Below are positions 1 to 10,111 of a stretch of 64,000 bases of DNA, piece by piece. Every line of letters begins with the position of its first letter. The stretch's first letter is position 1. Both the position numbers and the translations under genes were made by a program. The DNA is from an uncultured SAR116 cluster alpha proteobacterium (GTDB lineage Bacteria; Pseudomonadota; Alphaproteobacteria; Puniceispirillales; Puniceispirillaceae), in contig CACJUX010000009.1 of NCBI GenBank assembly GCA_902596655.1, positions 1 through 64,000 on the forward strand, read 5' to 3'. A model generated the notes under the pieces. The model did no database searches, had not been told where the DNA came from, and was given only the letters and a program-made list of their open reading frames with translations.

Positions 1-1
1 A

Positions 2-775
2 ATATTAGGGGTGCGTGCCATCGTGCCGTTGGTAATTTTTTTGGCGATTGTTTTGCTTGTAATACTCCGGGAGAGAATGAAAAACGCCAGCATCACTTAT
101 TATGGTATTTTTCTTGCCGTTACAGGGATGTGTATTTTCAACGTTGGCCTGACTTATGGCCTTGCAAAGCTTGGGGATCAATCTGGAGGTCTAATTGCGG
201 CCGCCTTTACCACGATAAATTCCGTTGAAGCTAGCCCGCTTTACAGTGTTTCGGTTGGTGTAGGTATAGCGGCACTCTTTGCTTGGATACTGGGGTTGGG
301 TGCCACGCTAGCAGAGCCTGCCTTAAATGCGCTGGGTATGACTGTGCAAAACCTAACAAATGGGGCATTTAAAAAATCTATGCTTATGGGTGCTGTCTCC
401 TTCGGAGTTGCCACGGGAATTATGTTGGGGGTTTTGAAATTAATTTTTGATTTCCATATAATGTATATCTTGATTCCTGGCTACACTCTGGGGCTTTTCC
501 TCACTTTGTTGTCCACCGAGGAATTCGTGAATGTTGGATGGGACTCTGCAGGTGTGACAACTGGACCAGTGACTGTGCCTTTAGTGCTTGCAATGGGACT
601 AGGTTTTGGCAACGCACTTGGCTCCACTGAGGGCTTTGGTATATTAGCAGCCGCATCCATTTGTCCTATCGTTGCAGTCTTAACGCTTGGCATTTATGTC
701 CAATTTAAGGTCAAGCGAGAAGAGCAAAACACTGCGCGGGAACTCGCTCAAGTTGAAAACTTGGAAGGGGGTTGA
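2..775 (+). CDS. DUF1538 family membrane protein (UmpA/UmpB-like), 5' truncated by window edge
   Basis: Frame is open to the left edge; hydrophobic multi-TM protein with repeated Gly-rich segments (GLGATLAEPALNALG, STEEFVNVGWDSAGVTTGPVTVPLVLAMGLGFG) typical of DUF1538. Confidence 0.75.
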   Translation: MLGVRAIVPLVIFLAIVLLVILRERMKNASITYYGIFLAVTGMCIFNVGLTYGLAKLGDQSGGLIAAAFTTINSVEASPLYSVSVGVGIAALFAWILGLGATLAEPALNALGMTVQNLTNGAFKKSMLMGAVSFGVATGIMLGVLKLIFDFHIMYILIPGYTLGLFLTLLSTEEFVNVGWDSAGVTTGPVTVPLVLAMGLGFGNALGSTEGFGILAAASICPIVAVLTLGIYVQFKVKREEQNTARELAQVENLEGG

Positions 776-780
776 GCAAA

Positions 781-1139
781 TGAAACGCACGTTCACTACT
801 TTAACAGAAGCGACTTTGATTACAGCGGTAGTCCAGAGTGGCCTTGGGGAAGTTATCGCTGACGCGTTATTAGAGGTGGGCATTCAGGGCGCAACCCTAC
901 ATTCAGCTATGGGTGTGGGTATAAGGGAGCGGCTCGGGGTAGTAGGTGTCGCAGTTGATGCTGAACGTGATGTGGTAAGCGTTATGGTTTCGAGTGACGA
1001 AGTTAACCGTATATTTGAGCGCGTCTTCCTTGCAGGCAAATTGGATATCCCAGGTATGGGGTTTATGTATGCAACTCCTTTGATGCAAGCTGCCACCTAT
1101 GTTCCACCGGCAATTCTCGCAAAATATGTGGATCGCTGA
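781..1139 (+). CDS. PII-like (GlnB-superfamily) small signalling protein, copy 1
   Basis: ATG at 781, 5 nt after the DUF1538 stop, inside the longer ORF 687..1139. About 118 aa with a PII-like pattern (LITAVVQSGLGEVIADALLEVGIQGATLHSAMGVG...FERVFLAGKLDIPGMGFMYATPL). Confidence 0.65.
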
Positions 1140-1140
1140 T

Positions 1141-1530
1141 ATGGCAAAGGCTCTGATTGGGACAGAAAAGCAGCGCTTTGAATTTCTGGACTATACTTGG
1201 ATGATTTCCGGTATTTTGTATCAGGGAGGAACAGATACTCTGATTCCAGAATTGATGTCGAGAGGTATTCATGAGGTATATTTTCATAATGTCGCGGGTA
1301 CGCCTATTGGCAAAAAAACTGTATCTGGTGTTGCTGACTCCTTTGACGTAGAGGAGTTTTTTGTCGTTGTTTCTGCTGATCAAGCAGAAAATATTTTTGA
1401 TTTTATTTTTCACTTTTGTGGGTTGGACAAACCAAACATTGGCATGATTAGATTAAACAAACTCAGTCATTCAACACGTTATAGGCTTCCAGAAAATGAT
1501 GCTGTAGAAACTGATTCAGTTGAGGCATGA
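1141..1530 (+). CDS. PII-like protein, copy 2
   Basis: ATG at 1141 right after the stop of copy 1. Similar layout: N-terminal strand, GTPIGKKT loop region, FFVVVSADQAENIFDFIFHFCGLDKPNIGMIRLNKL C-terminal part. Confidence 0.55.
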   Translation: MAKALIGTEKQRFEFLDYTWMISGILYQGGTDTLIPELMSRGIHEVYFHNVAGTPIGKKTVSGVADSFDVEEFFVVVSADQAENIFDFIFHFCGLDKPNIGMIRLNKLSHSTRYRLPENDAVETDSVEA

Positions 1531-1554
1531 CCGTTTTAAAGAGTAGGTGACGCT

Positions 1555-2301
1555 ATGACAAAACCAAGTAAACAGGTTGATCTGAATAAAAAAAATATTC
1601 GCAAGAACAAGCGTCATATTTTTGAGCTGGAGTGCCAAGCATCGACAGCCTATGCAGTGTCTATGCTTGTGATTGCAGATATTGAAGAAAATCGCGCTCT
1701 TTTAAGTCGTAACTTCAGTGCCGCGTTCAATGGTAACCGTGCCATTGCTGTGGACAATATTGAGGACTTATATCGTTGTCGTATGCTTATGGTGGATGCC
1801 GTGGAAGCAACGACTGATATTGCACAAAATTTTAAATCCGCGATGGCAAATAAGCTGCGCATTGATCTTCTAGAAAATAAATTCTCTTTAAATGAAAAGT
1901 TACTTGAAGTGGCAAGTCAAATGTCTGCAGTTAATGAGTTGCTTGTATCATTGAATACTTTGGTTGCTGACTTCAACGAAATACTGGCAGATCAAGGTGC
2001 AGAAATGGTATCAGAAAACGCGGAATGGATTGATGGCAAAATCCTCAACACTATCAAATCGGCGAGTTCAGATAGCAATTCAGAACTTGTGAATGATAAT
2101 GCCGGCCGGTTGGAAGCGCTCTTTGAGAAAGCAAATGTTGCAGAACAAGCCGCGAAGACGACATTGCAACAAATAGAGACTGAAACTAAGCAAATTTTGG
2201 ATACAGGTGATGCCATTGCAGATCGACGTGCGAGAATTCAAGCTGAAAGAGAAAAAGTTGTGGCCAACCAAAAGCGTTCCTCTGAGTTGATGTCAAAATA
2301 A
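1555..2301 (+). CDS. Coiled-coil protein of unknown function, co-directional with DUF1538/PII-like genes
   Basis: 248 aa ORF with charged/heptad-rich sequence; 24 nt after the previous stop. Confidence 0.65.
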   Translation: MTKPSKQVDLNKKNIRKNKRHIFELECQASTAYAVSMLVIADIEENRALLSRNFSAAFNGNRAIAVDNIEDLYRCRMLMVDAVEATTDIAQNFKSAMANKLRIDLLENKFSLNEKLLEVASQMSAVNELLVSLNTLVADFNEILADQGAEMVSENAEWIDGKILNTIKSASSDSNSELVNDNAGRLEALFEKANVAEQAAKTTLQQIETETKQILDTGDAIADRRARIQAEREKVVANQKRSSELMSK

Positions 2302-2641
2302 AGGGCGATTGGATCTCAGGCTAATACCCTGAATGTCCTAGGTTCTAATTCTACCAATGCAATGATTACATAATCACACCTTAATTATAGGACTTTAAGT
2401 ATAGCCTGCCCCTGCTACCAATATTTCTTAAAACAACATCTAAAGCCTCACAACATTTTGGAGTGTGGGATATTTTTGTGTTCTGTGGCCGGCAGTCATG
2501 GTCCAAATACTCGGAATACAGAGGATTAAAGAAAACGAAAAGCCATCGTCTGAAACGATAGCCGTGTTGTTGGCAGCCAAACGTCTTTTCCGATGTCTTG
2601 CATTAGTGTACTTTGCAAACATCTCAGGTGTTTTGATATAC

Positions 2642-3592
2642 TCAGCTTTCAAGCTGGTCTCGCCATGGTGGGTTGCACCCCCTTTTTTCACAATTCAGTG
2701 CAGCTGCCTTAGCCGCCTTTTCCAATGATGCTGCCAGCGATCCAGTGTCGGTTTTGCTGAGACTTTGCAGATCACTTCGTCCTGTCTCGATGATCCACGC
2801 GAGAATGCTGGCCATAAAGGTGTCACCTGCGCCAACGGTATCGGTGATGTAATGTGTTTGTGCTGCGGGTACATGTACGTCCCCAGCTTGAACGAAACCG
2901 TGAGAACCATCTGACCCAAGGGTAAGAATAAACAGCGCGGCATTGCAATCAGCCCGGCACTCGGCCAGCGCCTGCTTGAGCGAACGGCCCGGATAGAGCC
3001 AGACAAGATCCTCATTACTCAGCTTCACGATGTCAGCATTTTTCATCATCTGGCGCAACCGCTCAACATAGGCGTCCCGGTCGCTAACAAGCGCCGGCCG
3101 TACATTTGGATCAATTGATGTGAGAATGGTCTTGGCCTTGCATATGTTGAAATGCTGTTTCCACGCCTCGGCGTCTTTCCCGTCAATGAGAGCTAGGCCG
3201 CCAACATGAAAGATGGATGTTTTATCTGGTGATGCGGCGGCCAGCGTCTCTGGGGTTACCTGGCGCTCTGCCGTGTCGTTCCGATAAAAGGCATAGGAGG
3301 GGGCCCCATTGGCATTGACTGACACGAAAGCAAGAGATGTGGGCTGCTGCACCCGCGCACCGGTGATGGTGACATTGCTTTGGAGTAGTCGTTCACTCAG
3401 AAGATCACCAAACCTGTCGGTTGAGATTGGCGTAAGGTAGGAAACATCAACGCCTAGCCTACCCGCCGCCATCGCTACATTGAACGGTCCGCCACCCTCT
3501 GCTGCGATAAATTCTAGCTTGTTGCCATCGTTATCGTCGCTGGCAACAAGATCTATCAGATTTTCACCGCCCACAGTGATCATGGCCAACAC
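2642..3592 (-). CDS. PfkB-family carbohydrate kinase (fructokinase-like)
   Basis: GGENLIDLV, GGGPFNVAMAAGRLG N-terminal motif and DTVGAGDTFMASILAW PfkB signature 2. Confidence 0.9.
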   Translation of the reverse strand: MLAMITVGGENLIDLVASDDNDGNKLEFIAAEGGGPFNVAMAAGRLGVDVSYLTPISTDRFGDLLSERLLQSNVTITGARVQQPTSLAFVSVNANGAPSYAFYRNDTAERQVTPETLAAASPDKTSIFHVGGLALIDGKDAEAWKQHFNICKAKTILTSIDPNVRPALVSDRDAYVERLRQMMKNADIVKLSNEDLVWLYPGRSLKQALAECRADCNAALFILTLGSDGSHGFVQAGDVHVPAAQTHYITDTVGAGDTFMASILAWIIETGRSDLQSLSKTDTGSLAASLEKAAKAAALNCEKRGCNPPWRDQLES

Positions 3593-3689
3593 TCCAAATC
3601 AATGGGCGCTAATGTCACTCTTTTGTAAACCGGTCTAATGCGAAACGTCATTTGGCCCGGCGAAGGTGGCCTATCAGCTTTGCCAACGC

Positions 3690-4322
3690 TCACTGAGACA
3701 TGCTCCATGTGGCTGGCAATGCCTTTTCGACAACGCGCTGGGCATTTACAAGGTCATTCATCTGCGTCCGCTCTCTTGCTTGTTTTGCCGGCATGCCCTG
3801 GTTCAGCCATCGCTGGACCAATCGGGTCTCTAGTATTTCGTCTTGCACATCAAGCCAAATAGAGGCGTCCCATTTATTGGCCAGCTCAGCCCAGCCTGGT
3901 TCATCAAATAAGAGGTAATTGCCTTCGAATAGAAGGACAGATAAATCATCTGGCACAGATTCTCCATTTTCAATGACGCTGTCCAAGCCCCGGTCAAAGG
4001 GAGGAAAGTGTTTCGCCTTGCCAGCCTGCAGAGACTCAATCAGTTTTTCAAAACCGGCTAGATCAAATGTTTCGGGTGCTCCTTTGACCGAAAGCAACCC
4101 CTGCTTAGACAGAGTAGCATTGTCAAGATGAAAGCTATCCATTTGAACGAGGCAGCAGGACGGTCCGATATGCCTTGCCAGAGCTTTGGCGAGAGTGGAT
4201 TTGCCGCTACCCGGTGGGCCAGCTATGGCCACAGTCAAAATCTGTGTGGGTGTCACCAGCGCAGCAATTGCTGCAGTCAATTGGGCAAGATCAGGAATTT
4301 TTAAGGTTTGGGTGGTTGGCAT
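3690..4322 (-). CDS. P-loop nucleoside/uridine-kinase-like protein
   Basis: Walker A GPPGSGKSTLAKALA, MDSFHLDNATLSKQGLLSVKGAPETFD, FEGNYLLFDEPGW; PRK/uridine kinase-like family. Confidence 0.85.
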   Translation of the reverse strand: MPTTQTLKIPDLAQLTAAIAALVTPTQILTVAIAGPPGSGKSTLAKALARHIGPSCCLVQMDSFHLDNATLSKQGLLSVKGAPETFDLAGFEKLIESLQAGKAKHFPPFDRGLDSVIENGESVPDDLSVLLFEGNYLLFDEPGWAELANKWDASIWLDVQDEILETRLVQRWLNQGMPAKQARERTQMNDLVNAQRVVEKALPATWSMSQ

Positions 4323-4454
4323 TGCGCCTCTCTACATAACGTCGCGTTTTTGAATACGCTGACACAGCTTGGCCGATGAAGTCATGTTAATTTATAATGG
4401 CTATTGACGTTGGTAACCAAAAATTGTGAACTTTTTGGTGTTTGCTGAAGTAAG

Positions 4455-6638
4455 TTGAAAATGATCAGGAAAAATCTTTTGATAAATGGTCTGAGGACTA
4501 TCTTCGTTTTTCTTGTCTATCTTCCATTGTTCGCCAGTCAAGCCAGTGCTGCTGATGGTGAATTTTCCGCTCCTGTTTTTGTCATCCCGCAAGGTGGCCC
4601 GACAACTATACCGGCGACCCATCTTGAATTCCTTGAAGGGGCTGATGAGACCGCAGATTTTGAGTTCCTGGAAAAGGCCGATTGGGCTCCAAAACTTGTT
4701 GCGGACCAGTCTCTTGTTAAGGGTTATTGGGTCCGTTTGCGGATCCAGAACACGCTCCCTACGGATGACATTGGGATCAAGCACAATTTCAACAAGGAAA
4801 AGCGGATATTTGCCCGGCACAGCTACGGCGTTGATGAATATCTCTACTGGTTGGGAAGCAGGGATAGCTGGATCGATGAAGGCAGAATTAATTCCCATTA
4901 TCTTGTCAAGATGCCGCAGGGTGAAATCACAACGATCTATAATTTCTTTCGCAGCAAACCCTTTGACAGATATTACAGCAAGGTCGATGGTCTTGATCGG
5001 ATAACAATCGGTGAATGGAATGACATTCGTCTGCTCGAGTTTTTCCGGCTCGGGACCAACCTTGCCGTTGTCGCAATCGCTTCTGCTTTCGGCCTTTATT
5101 ATTTGTTTATGTTCGTGGTAGGGCGTGGAAGTTATCTGTGGCTATCGGCAAGCTTGTTTCAGATTTCTATCCACTGTTGCCTGTATTTGTCACTGTCATC
5201 GGTGATCCAACCGCCGTTGTGGCTAGCCAATGTTGAGATGGATATGGCGTCAACATCACTGCTCTTTGTGTTTCTCCTCCGGTTCTTTAGTGGCTCGCTT
5301 GATTTACGCAGTAATTTTCCGTTTCTTAACCGGGTTTTCCTGGCAGGAAGCGCCTTTTATCTGTTGATGGTGGTTTTGAATGTTGGTTCCTCACTGACCT
5401 ATCCAAGTGCGCCCTATCTTGATCTGGTGGCATATCCCCCCGATCGTGCTGGGCCAGGTATTGTAAAGCTGAGCTATTTGATTCCGCCGTTTTTGCTGCT
5501 ACTGCTTTGTTCTGCGTTATTGTCTTTCGTCTTGTGGCGACGCGGCAGCAATTATGCGAAATTTCTGATGATTTCTTTCTCCCTACCATTCCTTGCTGTG
5601 CCAATTACCGCAGTAACTTATTTTGTTTTTGGGTTTTCATGGCAAGCCTGGATGGTGATTTCGGCTGTTGTGGGCTTTTTGATGTTGGCAATGTTTATTA
5701 CCTTCGGTTTTGCCGTGGCGCAGCAGCTCAATGACATGAAAAATTTTGCGCTAGAACAGCAGATTAGTCTTACAAGGGCCTATCAGCGTTTCGTACCGCC
5801 ACAGTTACTGCAGAATCTTGGCAGGACAAGTATCCTTGACGTTAAGCTGGGTGACCAGGTCAATGTTGAGATGAGTATATTGTTCTCTGACATCAGATCC
5901 TTTACTGCCCTCTCTGAGTCCATGTCTCCGAGCGAGAACTTTGCTTTTATGAATGCCTATCTAAGTCGCATGGGTCCGATCATCAGGAATCGTAACGGCT
6001 ATATCGACAAATTCATGGGTGATGGTGTGATGGCTTTGTTTCCAAATTCGGTGACAGATGCCGTCCTCGCTGCGGTAGAAATGCAGAAGGAACTTTATCG
6101 CTACAACGATCAGCAGAACCGTGCTGGTGCACCACTAATCGATATTGGCGTCGGAATCAACACGGGCCGGATGATGCTTGGAACACTTGGTGAGTCAGAT
6201 CGGATGGAGGGGTCGGTCATCAGCGATGCTGTCAATCTTGCCTCAAGGCTTGAGGCACTTACTAAGCGTTACGGGTCCAAGGTCATTATTTCTGAACATA
6301 CCTGTCAGCAGTTGGACACGGCTAAAATTGCCTGCCGTGAAATCGACAGCGTCGTGGTAAAGGGCAAGGACAGGCCAGTCAGAATTTTTGAAGTGATTGA
6401 TGGGGAACCCCCACAGATTGCCAGATTGAAACGCAATGATCTGGCACAATTCAACAAAGCCATGTCTTTCTATAAAAACCAGAAATTTGCGGAGGCCCGC
6501 GATCTGTTTGCGGTTATTCTAAGACATAGTGAAAATGATAATGTTGCGAGGCTATATGTGGAGCGTTGCGATAGGCTGCTCGAGGAGGGCTTTGACCCCA
6601 AGACATGGGACTGGGTTGAGAGGCTTGAGACAAAGTGA
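4455..6638 (+). CDS. Membrane-bound class III adenylate/guanylate cyclase with 7TM (7TMR-DISM-like) sensor region
   Basis: Signal peptide, extracytoplasmic domain, about 7 hydrophobic segments, then cyclase catalytic motifs ILFSDIRSFTALSE, YIDKFMGDGVMALF, SVISDAVNLASRLE. Confidence 0.88.
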   Translation: MKMIRKNLLINGLRTIFVFLVYLPLFASQASAADGEFSAPVFVIPQGGPTTIPATHLEFLEGADETADFEFLEKADWAPKLVADQSLVKGYWVRLRIQNTLPTDDIGIKHNFNKEKRIFARHSYGVDEYLYWLGSRDSWIDEGRINSHYLVKMPQGEITTIYNFFRSKPFDRYYSKVDGLDRITIGEWNDIRLLEFFRLGTNLAVVAIASAFGLYYLFMFVVGRGSYLWLSASLFQISIHCCLYLSLSSVIQPPLWLANVEMDMASTSLLFVFLLRFFSGSLDLRSNFPFLNRVFLAGSAFYLLMVVLNVGSSLTYPSAPYLDLVAYPPDRAGPGIVKLSYLIPPFLLLLLCSALLSFVLWRRGSNYAKFLMISFSLPFLAVPITAVTYFVFGFSWQAWMVISAVVGFLMLAMFITFGFAVAQQLNDMKNFALEQQISLTRAYQRFVPPQLLQNLGRTSILDVKLGDQVNVEMSILFSDIRSFTALSESMSPSENFAFMNAYLSRMGPIIRNRNGYIDKFMGDGVMALFPNSVTDAVLAAVEMQKELYRYNDQQNRAGAPLIDIGVGINTGRMMLGTLGESDRMEGSVISDAVNLASRLEALTKRYGSKVIISEHTCQQLDTAKIACREIDSVVVKGKDRPVRIFEVIDGEPPQIARLKRNDLAQFNKAMSFYKNQKFAEARDLFAVILRHSENDNVARLYVERCDRLLEEGFDPKTWDWVERLETK

Positions 6639-7832
6639 TTGATACAAAATTGGTTCAGAAAGGTAGTTGAAGTAATGGTGTTTCGACGCAGAAGAAAGAA
6701 AGCAAAGAATTTGCGCCGCGCAACCTTTTTCCTGATAGCTGGCCTGTTTGGATTTTTCTTTCCTTTGTCGGGATGTGAGCAATTCGGTGCATTGCCGTCC
6801 GGCGACAATTATCTGCGAATACAGCAATCTAAAAATTATAACCTGGCCGAGGATAAATTTGTCAATCTGGAGCAGGATGCCGTCCTGTCAGGACCTGGAT
6901 TTTGGGATAATCCGAGGGAGAACTGGAACAATAATTTCTTTTTCAACAATAATCAGACACGGCCTGATAGTCCATTGCCAGAAAGCAAATCTCCATTGCC
7001 CGATGATTTTCATGAAAGTTCGGACACCATAAAATTTGTCTGGCTTGGCCATTCGACGATCCTTCTTTCAATCGGGGGCAACGTGATCCTGTTTGATCCT
7101 ATATTCTCCAACGCGGCGTCACCTTTGAGTTTTGTTGTGAGGCGGTTTCAGCCGCCAGTGATTGACCTTGCATCACTACCAAAAATAGACATTGTCGTGG
7201 TCTCACATGATCATTATGACCATCTTGATATGGAAACAATAAAGCAGTTGCGCGAAGATGACATAAGCTTTGTTGTTCCTTTGGGGTTAGGTGCACATCT
7301 CAAACATTGGGGTGTTTCAGCGGCAAAAATTACCGAGCTCGACTGGTGGGAGAAGACACAGATTAGCGGATTGACTCTGATCTGCGCTCCCTCGCAGCAT
7401 TTTTCCGGGCGCATGGGGCCATACAAGGAAAAGCGATCGCTTTGGGCGTCATGGCTGATAAAATCAATGGACCAATCGGTTTATTTCAGCGGCGATTCCG
7501 GCTATGCTAATCATTACCAGCAGATTGGTGAACGCTATGGATCTGTTGACCTGGTGTTCATGGACTCGGGTCAATACAACACGCGGTGGCAGCATGTACA
7601 TAATATGCCTGAGGAAGCTGTGCAGGCAGTGCTGGATATGGATGGTCAGCTATTGGTTCCCATTCATTGGGGCATGTTCACATTATCAATGCATAATTGG
7701 TTTGAACCACCAGTGCGTGTACTCGCCGAGGCGGCAAAAAAGAATGTGAATGTTCTAACCCCGATGTTGGGGCAGTTTGTTGATGTCTCCAATTTGCCGT
7801 CAAATGAGAAATGGTGGGAACGCGTCAACTAG
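6639..7832 (+). CDS. MBL-fold metallo-hydrolase (UlaG/NAPE-PLD-like), probable lipoprotein or membrane-anchored
   Basis: WLGHSTILLSIGGNVILFDPIFS, VVVSHDHYDHLD, YFSGDSGY, VPIHWGMF. Start may be TTG 6639 or ATG 6675. Lipobox-like GLFGFFFPLSGC near the N-terminus. Confidence 0.88.
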   Translation: MIQNWFRKVVEVMVFRRRRKKAKNLRRATFFLIAGLFGFFFPLSGCEQFGALPSGDNYLRIQQSKNYNLAEDKFVNLEQDAVLSGPGFWDNPRENWNNNFFFNNNQTRPDSPLPESKSPLPDDFHESSDTIKFVWLGHSTILLSIGGNVILFDPIFSNAASPLSFVVRRFQPPVIDLASLPKIDIVVVSHDHYDHLDMETIKQLREDDISFVVPLGLGAHLKHWGVSAAKITELDWWEKTQISGLTLICAPSQHFSGRMGPYKEKRSLWASWLIKSMDQSVYFSGDSGYANHYQQIGERYGSVDLVFMDSGQYNTRWQHVHNMPEEAVQAVLDMDGQLLVPIHWGMFTLSMHNWFEPPVRVLAEAAKKNVNVLTPMLGQFVDVSNLPSNEKWWERVN

Positions 7833-7851
7833 CCCTAAAATTTCTGGTGGG

Positions 7852-7869
7852 CCTGAATTAACATTCAGG
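7852..7869. terminator. Small perfect hairpin CCTGAA-TTAACA-TTCAGG between convergent genes
   Basis: 6-bp perfect inverted repeat in the 42-bp gap between convergent CDSs; no clean T tract, so terminator function is uncertain. Confidence 0.3.
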
Positions 7870-7874
7870 GGGCA

Positions 7875-8231
7875 CTATCTGGCTGGTTTCTGGATTTTTC
7901 TCAACCTGTCGGATAAAATTCCAACCACACCGCGGACAAAGATGTTTGACTCATTTAGGTATGTGTTGAACTCGTCTTTCGTCACCGAAATGACATCACA
8001 TTCTGTGAGGCATTTGGCGTCAGCCATACGAAGCTCATCATCAATCACACCCATTTCACCAAAAATCTCGTTTTCACCGATGATAAAATCCGGGTCTTTT
8101 GTATCGTTGGTGGGTAAAAAAATGCCGACGGACCCACGCACAATAAGAAAGACTGTTCCAGCCACATCACCGGCTTTGAAAATCGTTTGGTGTTGTTTCA
8201 ATTTTTGCTTTTGCACCGTTCTGACCCTCAA
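7875..8231 (-). CDS. Stand-alone cyclic nucleotide-binding domain protein
   Basis: 118 aa, FKAGDVAGTVFLIVRGSVGIF...FIIGENEIFGEMGVIDDELRMADAKCLTECDVISV matches the cNMP-binding domain; no HTH follows. Confidence 0.85.
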   Translation of the reverse strand: MRVRTVQKQKLKQHQTIFKAGDVAGTVFLIVRGSVGIFLPTNDTKDPDFIIGENEIFGEMGVIDDELRMADAKCLTECDVISVTKDEFNTYLNESNIFVRGVVGILSDRLRKIQKPAR

Positions 8232-9022
8232 TAAGAAGTCTCGACCTGTTTTTCCCTTGCGATGAATATTGAAGGGTCTTTGAAATTCTGCTGCATTACG
8301 TCTAATTGGATATCCGTTCGATAAGGCGCGTGATGCGTAATTGCAAGGCGTTTACAATTGGACCTTTCTAGAAACGACTCGCCCTGCTCAATTGATGAGT
8401 GTCCCCAACCCCGGTACTGCGGCAATTCATCTGCCGTAAACATACCATCCCAAATCGTCAAATTGGCTTCATTGACGAATGCACTTAGACTCTGGAATTG
8501 GTCCTCCCTATATTCATTGTCTAGAAGGCTGCATAGTTTGGCGGTTGACGTCGTAATGCTGTAGGCGGCAGATCCGCCCGGATGGTTCAAGCCATAACTC
8601 TCAATCGCCAGATCGCGGGCAAAAATCGACTTTAGTTCGCGAAACGACACAATCCGCAATTTGGAAATTTCAGATAGCAACTCTATCGGAAAATATTTGC
8701 CACCATAATATTGCTGGAGGTAACTCTGCGTCGATTCCTCTGAACACAGCGCGGAGCATATAAAAATTTCAGCCCGTTTGGAAAAGAGGCTTGGGTTGAA
8801 GCCAAGTCCCTGAATGTGATCATGGTGGAAATGGCTCAGCAAAATAACAATTGGCCGGTCATCAGCGAGTGCGACATTCTGGAACCCACTTCCCGCGTCA
8901 ATGATGAACTGGGCCGCATCAGTCATGATTTCTGTGCATGTGGTGTGTCCACCATAGTCAGAAAACTCAACGCCAGATGCCGAAATGGATCCGCGGACAC
9001 CATGAAATATAACTCTCATCAA
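8228..9022 (-). CDS. MBL-fold hydrolase (phosphodiesterase-like)
   Basis: GVRGSISASG, DAGSG, ILLSHFHHDHIQGLGF, THHAPYR; overlaps the downstream cNMP-binding gene by 4 nt. Confidence 0.85.
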   Translation of the reverse strand: MMRVIFHGVRGSISASGVEFSDYGGHTTCTEIMTDAAQFIIDAGSGFQNVALADDRPIVILLSHFHHDHIQGLGFNPSLFSKRAEIFICSALCSEESTQSYLQQYYGGKYFPIELLSEISKLRIVSFRELKSIFARDLAIESYGLNHPGGSAAYSITTSTAKLCSLLDNEYREDQFQSLSAFVNEANLTIWDGMFTADELPQYRGWGHSSIEQGESFLERSNCKRLAITHHAPYRTDIQLDVMQQNFKDPSIFIAREKQVETSY

Positions 9023-9260
9023 AACCTGCCAAACAGAACGGAAATCTTATTTTCTTTTAACGCTCTCCCATTGGTAGTTGACAGTCCCTTGACCGCCACT
9101 TCAACAAAAAAATCATTGCGGCATCGAGTAAATGGAAGCCTATGCAACAAAGTTGCACAAAGACATATCAATTGTCATGCTGGCTTGACTTCTACCAGCG
9201 CTGTTCCAGATGCAAAAAGAGGGCGATTTGGCTCTTTTCTTCATTGGATGCCATAAATAG

Positions 9261-10046
9261 CTAGCTACATGCCGCCACAGCCCGCTTCGTCATTTCCTTG
9301 ACGAGATGGGCGCGGAAATCACCAGCCGCATGCATGTCACTGATCAGCTCATCGCTGCTCACAGTGACAGCTTCGACGGCTTCTGGTGCAAATGACCTAA
9401 CAAGTGCTGTCTCTAGCCCCTCATGGCGAAAAACACCATCTTCACCCGCGCCGGTAACGGCAACGCGGACCGTGTCCCCCTTGGCGACAAAGACACCAAC
9501 CATGGCATAGCGTGACGCAGGGTTGGGGAATTTGGAATAGGCGGCGGTGGATGGTTTTGGAAAGCTGACGGCAGTGATGATCTCATCTTCTTCCAGTGCC
9601 GTTTCAAACATACCCACAAAAAAATCATGAGCGGCAATATCACGGCTGTTGGTGTGGATTGTCGCATCAAGCGCGAGGACAGCCGATGGATAACATGCCG
9701 ATGGGTCATTATTGGCAATTGATCCGCCAATGGTGCCACGATTGCGCACCTGCCGGTCACCAATTTTTGACGCTAACACAGCTAGCGCTGGGATTTCCTC
9801 TGCCACAACCTCGGATGTTTCGACATCGACATGACGAGTCATCGCTCCAATCTTGAGGATGTTGCCAAGATCCTTGATGCCTTCAAGGCCGCAATCAGCA
9901 AGGTCAATAAGCGTTTTTGGGTTAGCAAGACGTTGTTTCATAGTGGGGATCAATGTCATTCCACCGGCAAGAAGTTTTCCTTCATAGTCAAGTTTTGTCA
10001 CGGCATCATCTGTGTCTGTGGCTCTGACATATTTTGTCTGATACAT
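9261..10046 (-). CDS. CO dehydrogenase/xanthine dehydrogenase FAD-binding subunit (CoxM-like)
   Basis: LLAGGMTLIPTMKQRLANPKTLIDL and RNRGTIGGSIANNDPSACYP flavin-binding motifs. Confidence 0.92.
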   Translation of the reverse strand: MYQTKYVRATDTDDAVTKLDYEGKLLAGGMTLIPTMKQRLANPKTLIDLADCGLEGIKDLGNILKIGAMTRHVDVETSEVVAEEIPALAVLASKIGDRQVRNRGTIGGSIANNDPSACYPSAVLALDATIHTNSRDIAAHDFFVGMFETALEEDEIITAVSFPKPSTAAYSKFPNPASRYAMVGVFVAKGDTVRVAVTGAGEDGVFRHEGLETALVRSFAPEAVEAVTVSSDELISDMHAAGDFRAHLVKEMTKRAVAACS

Positions 10047-10111
10047 GACCGTCTCCTATTCCGCAGCTTTGCATGTTGCGTGATTAATGGCTTATTTGAC
10101 CTGCTGGTTTG

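Noticed and set aside
2440-2728. Overlapping ORFs 2440..2691 (-) and 2465..2728 (+)
   Set aside because: Antisense to each other, low-complexity composition, and partly overlap the end of the PfkB kinase; no family recognised.
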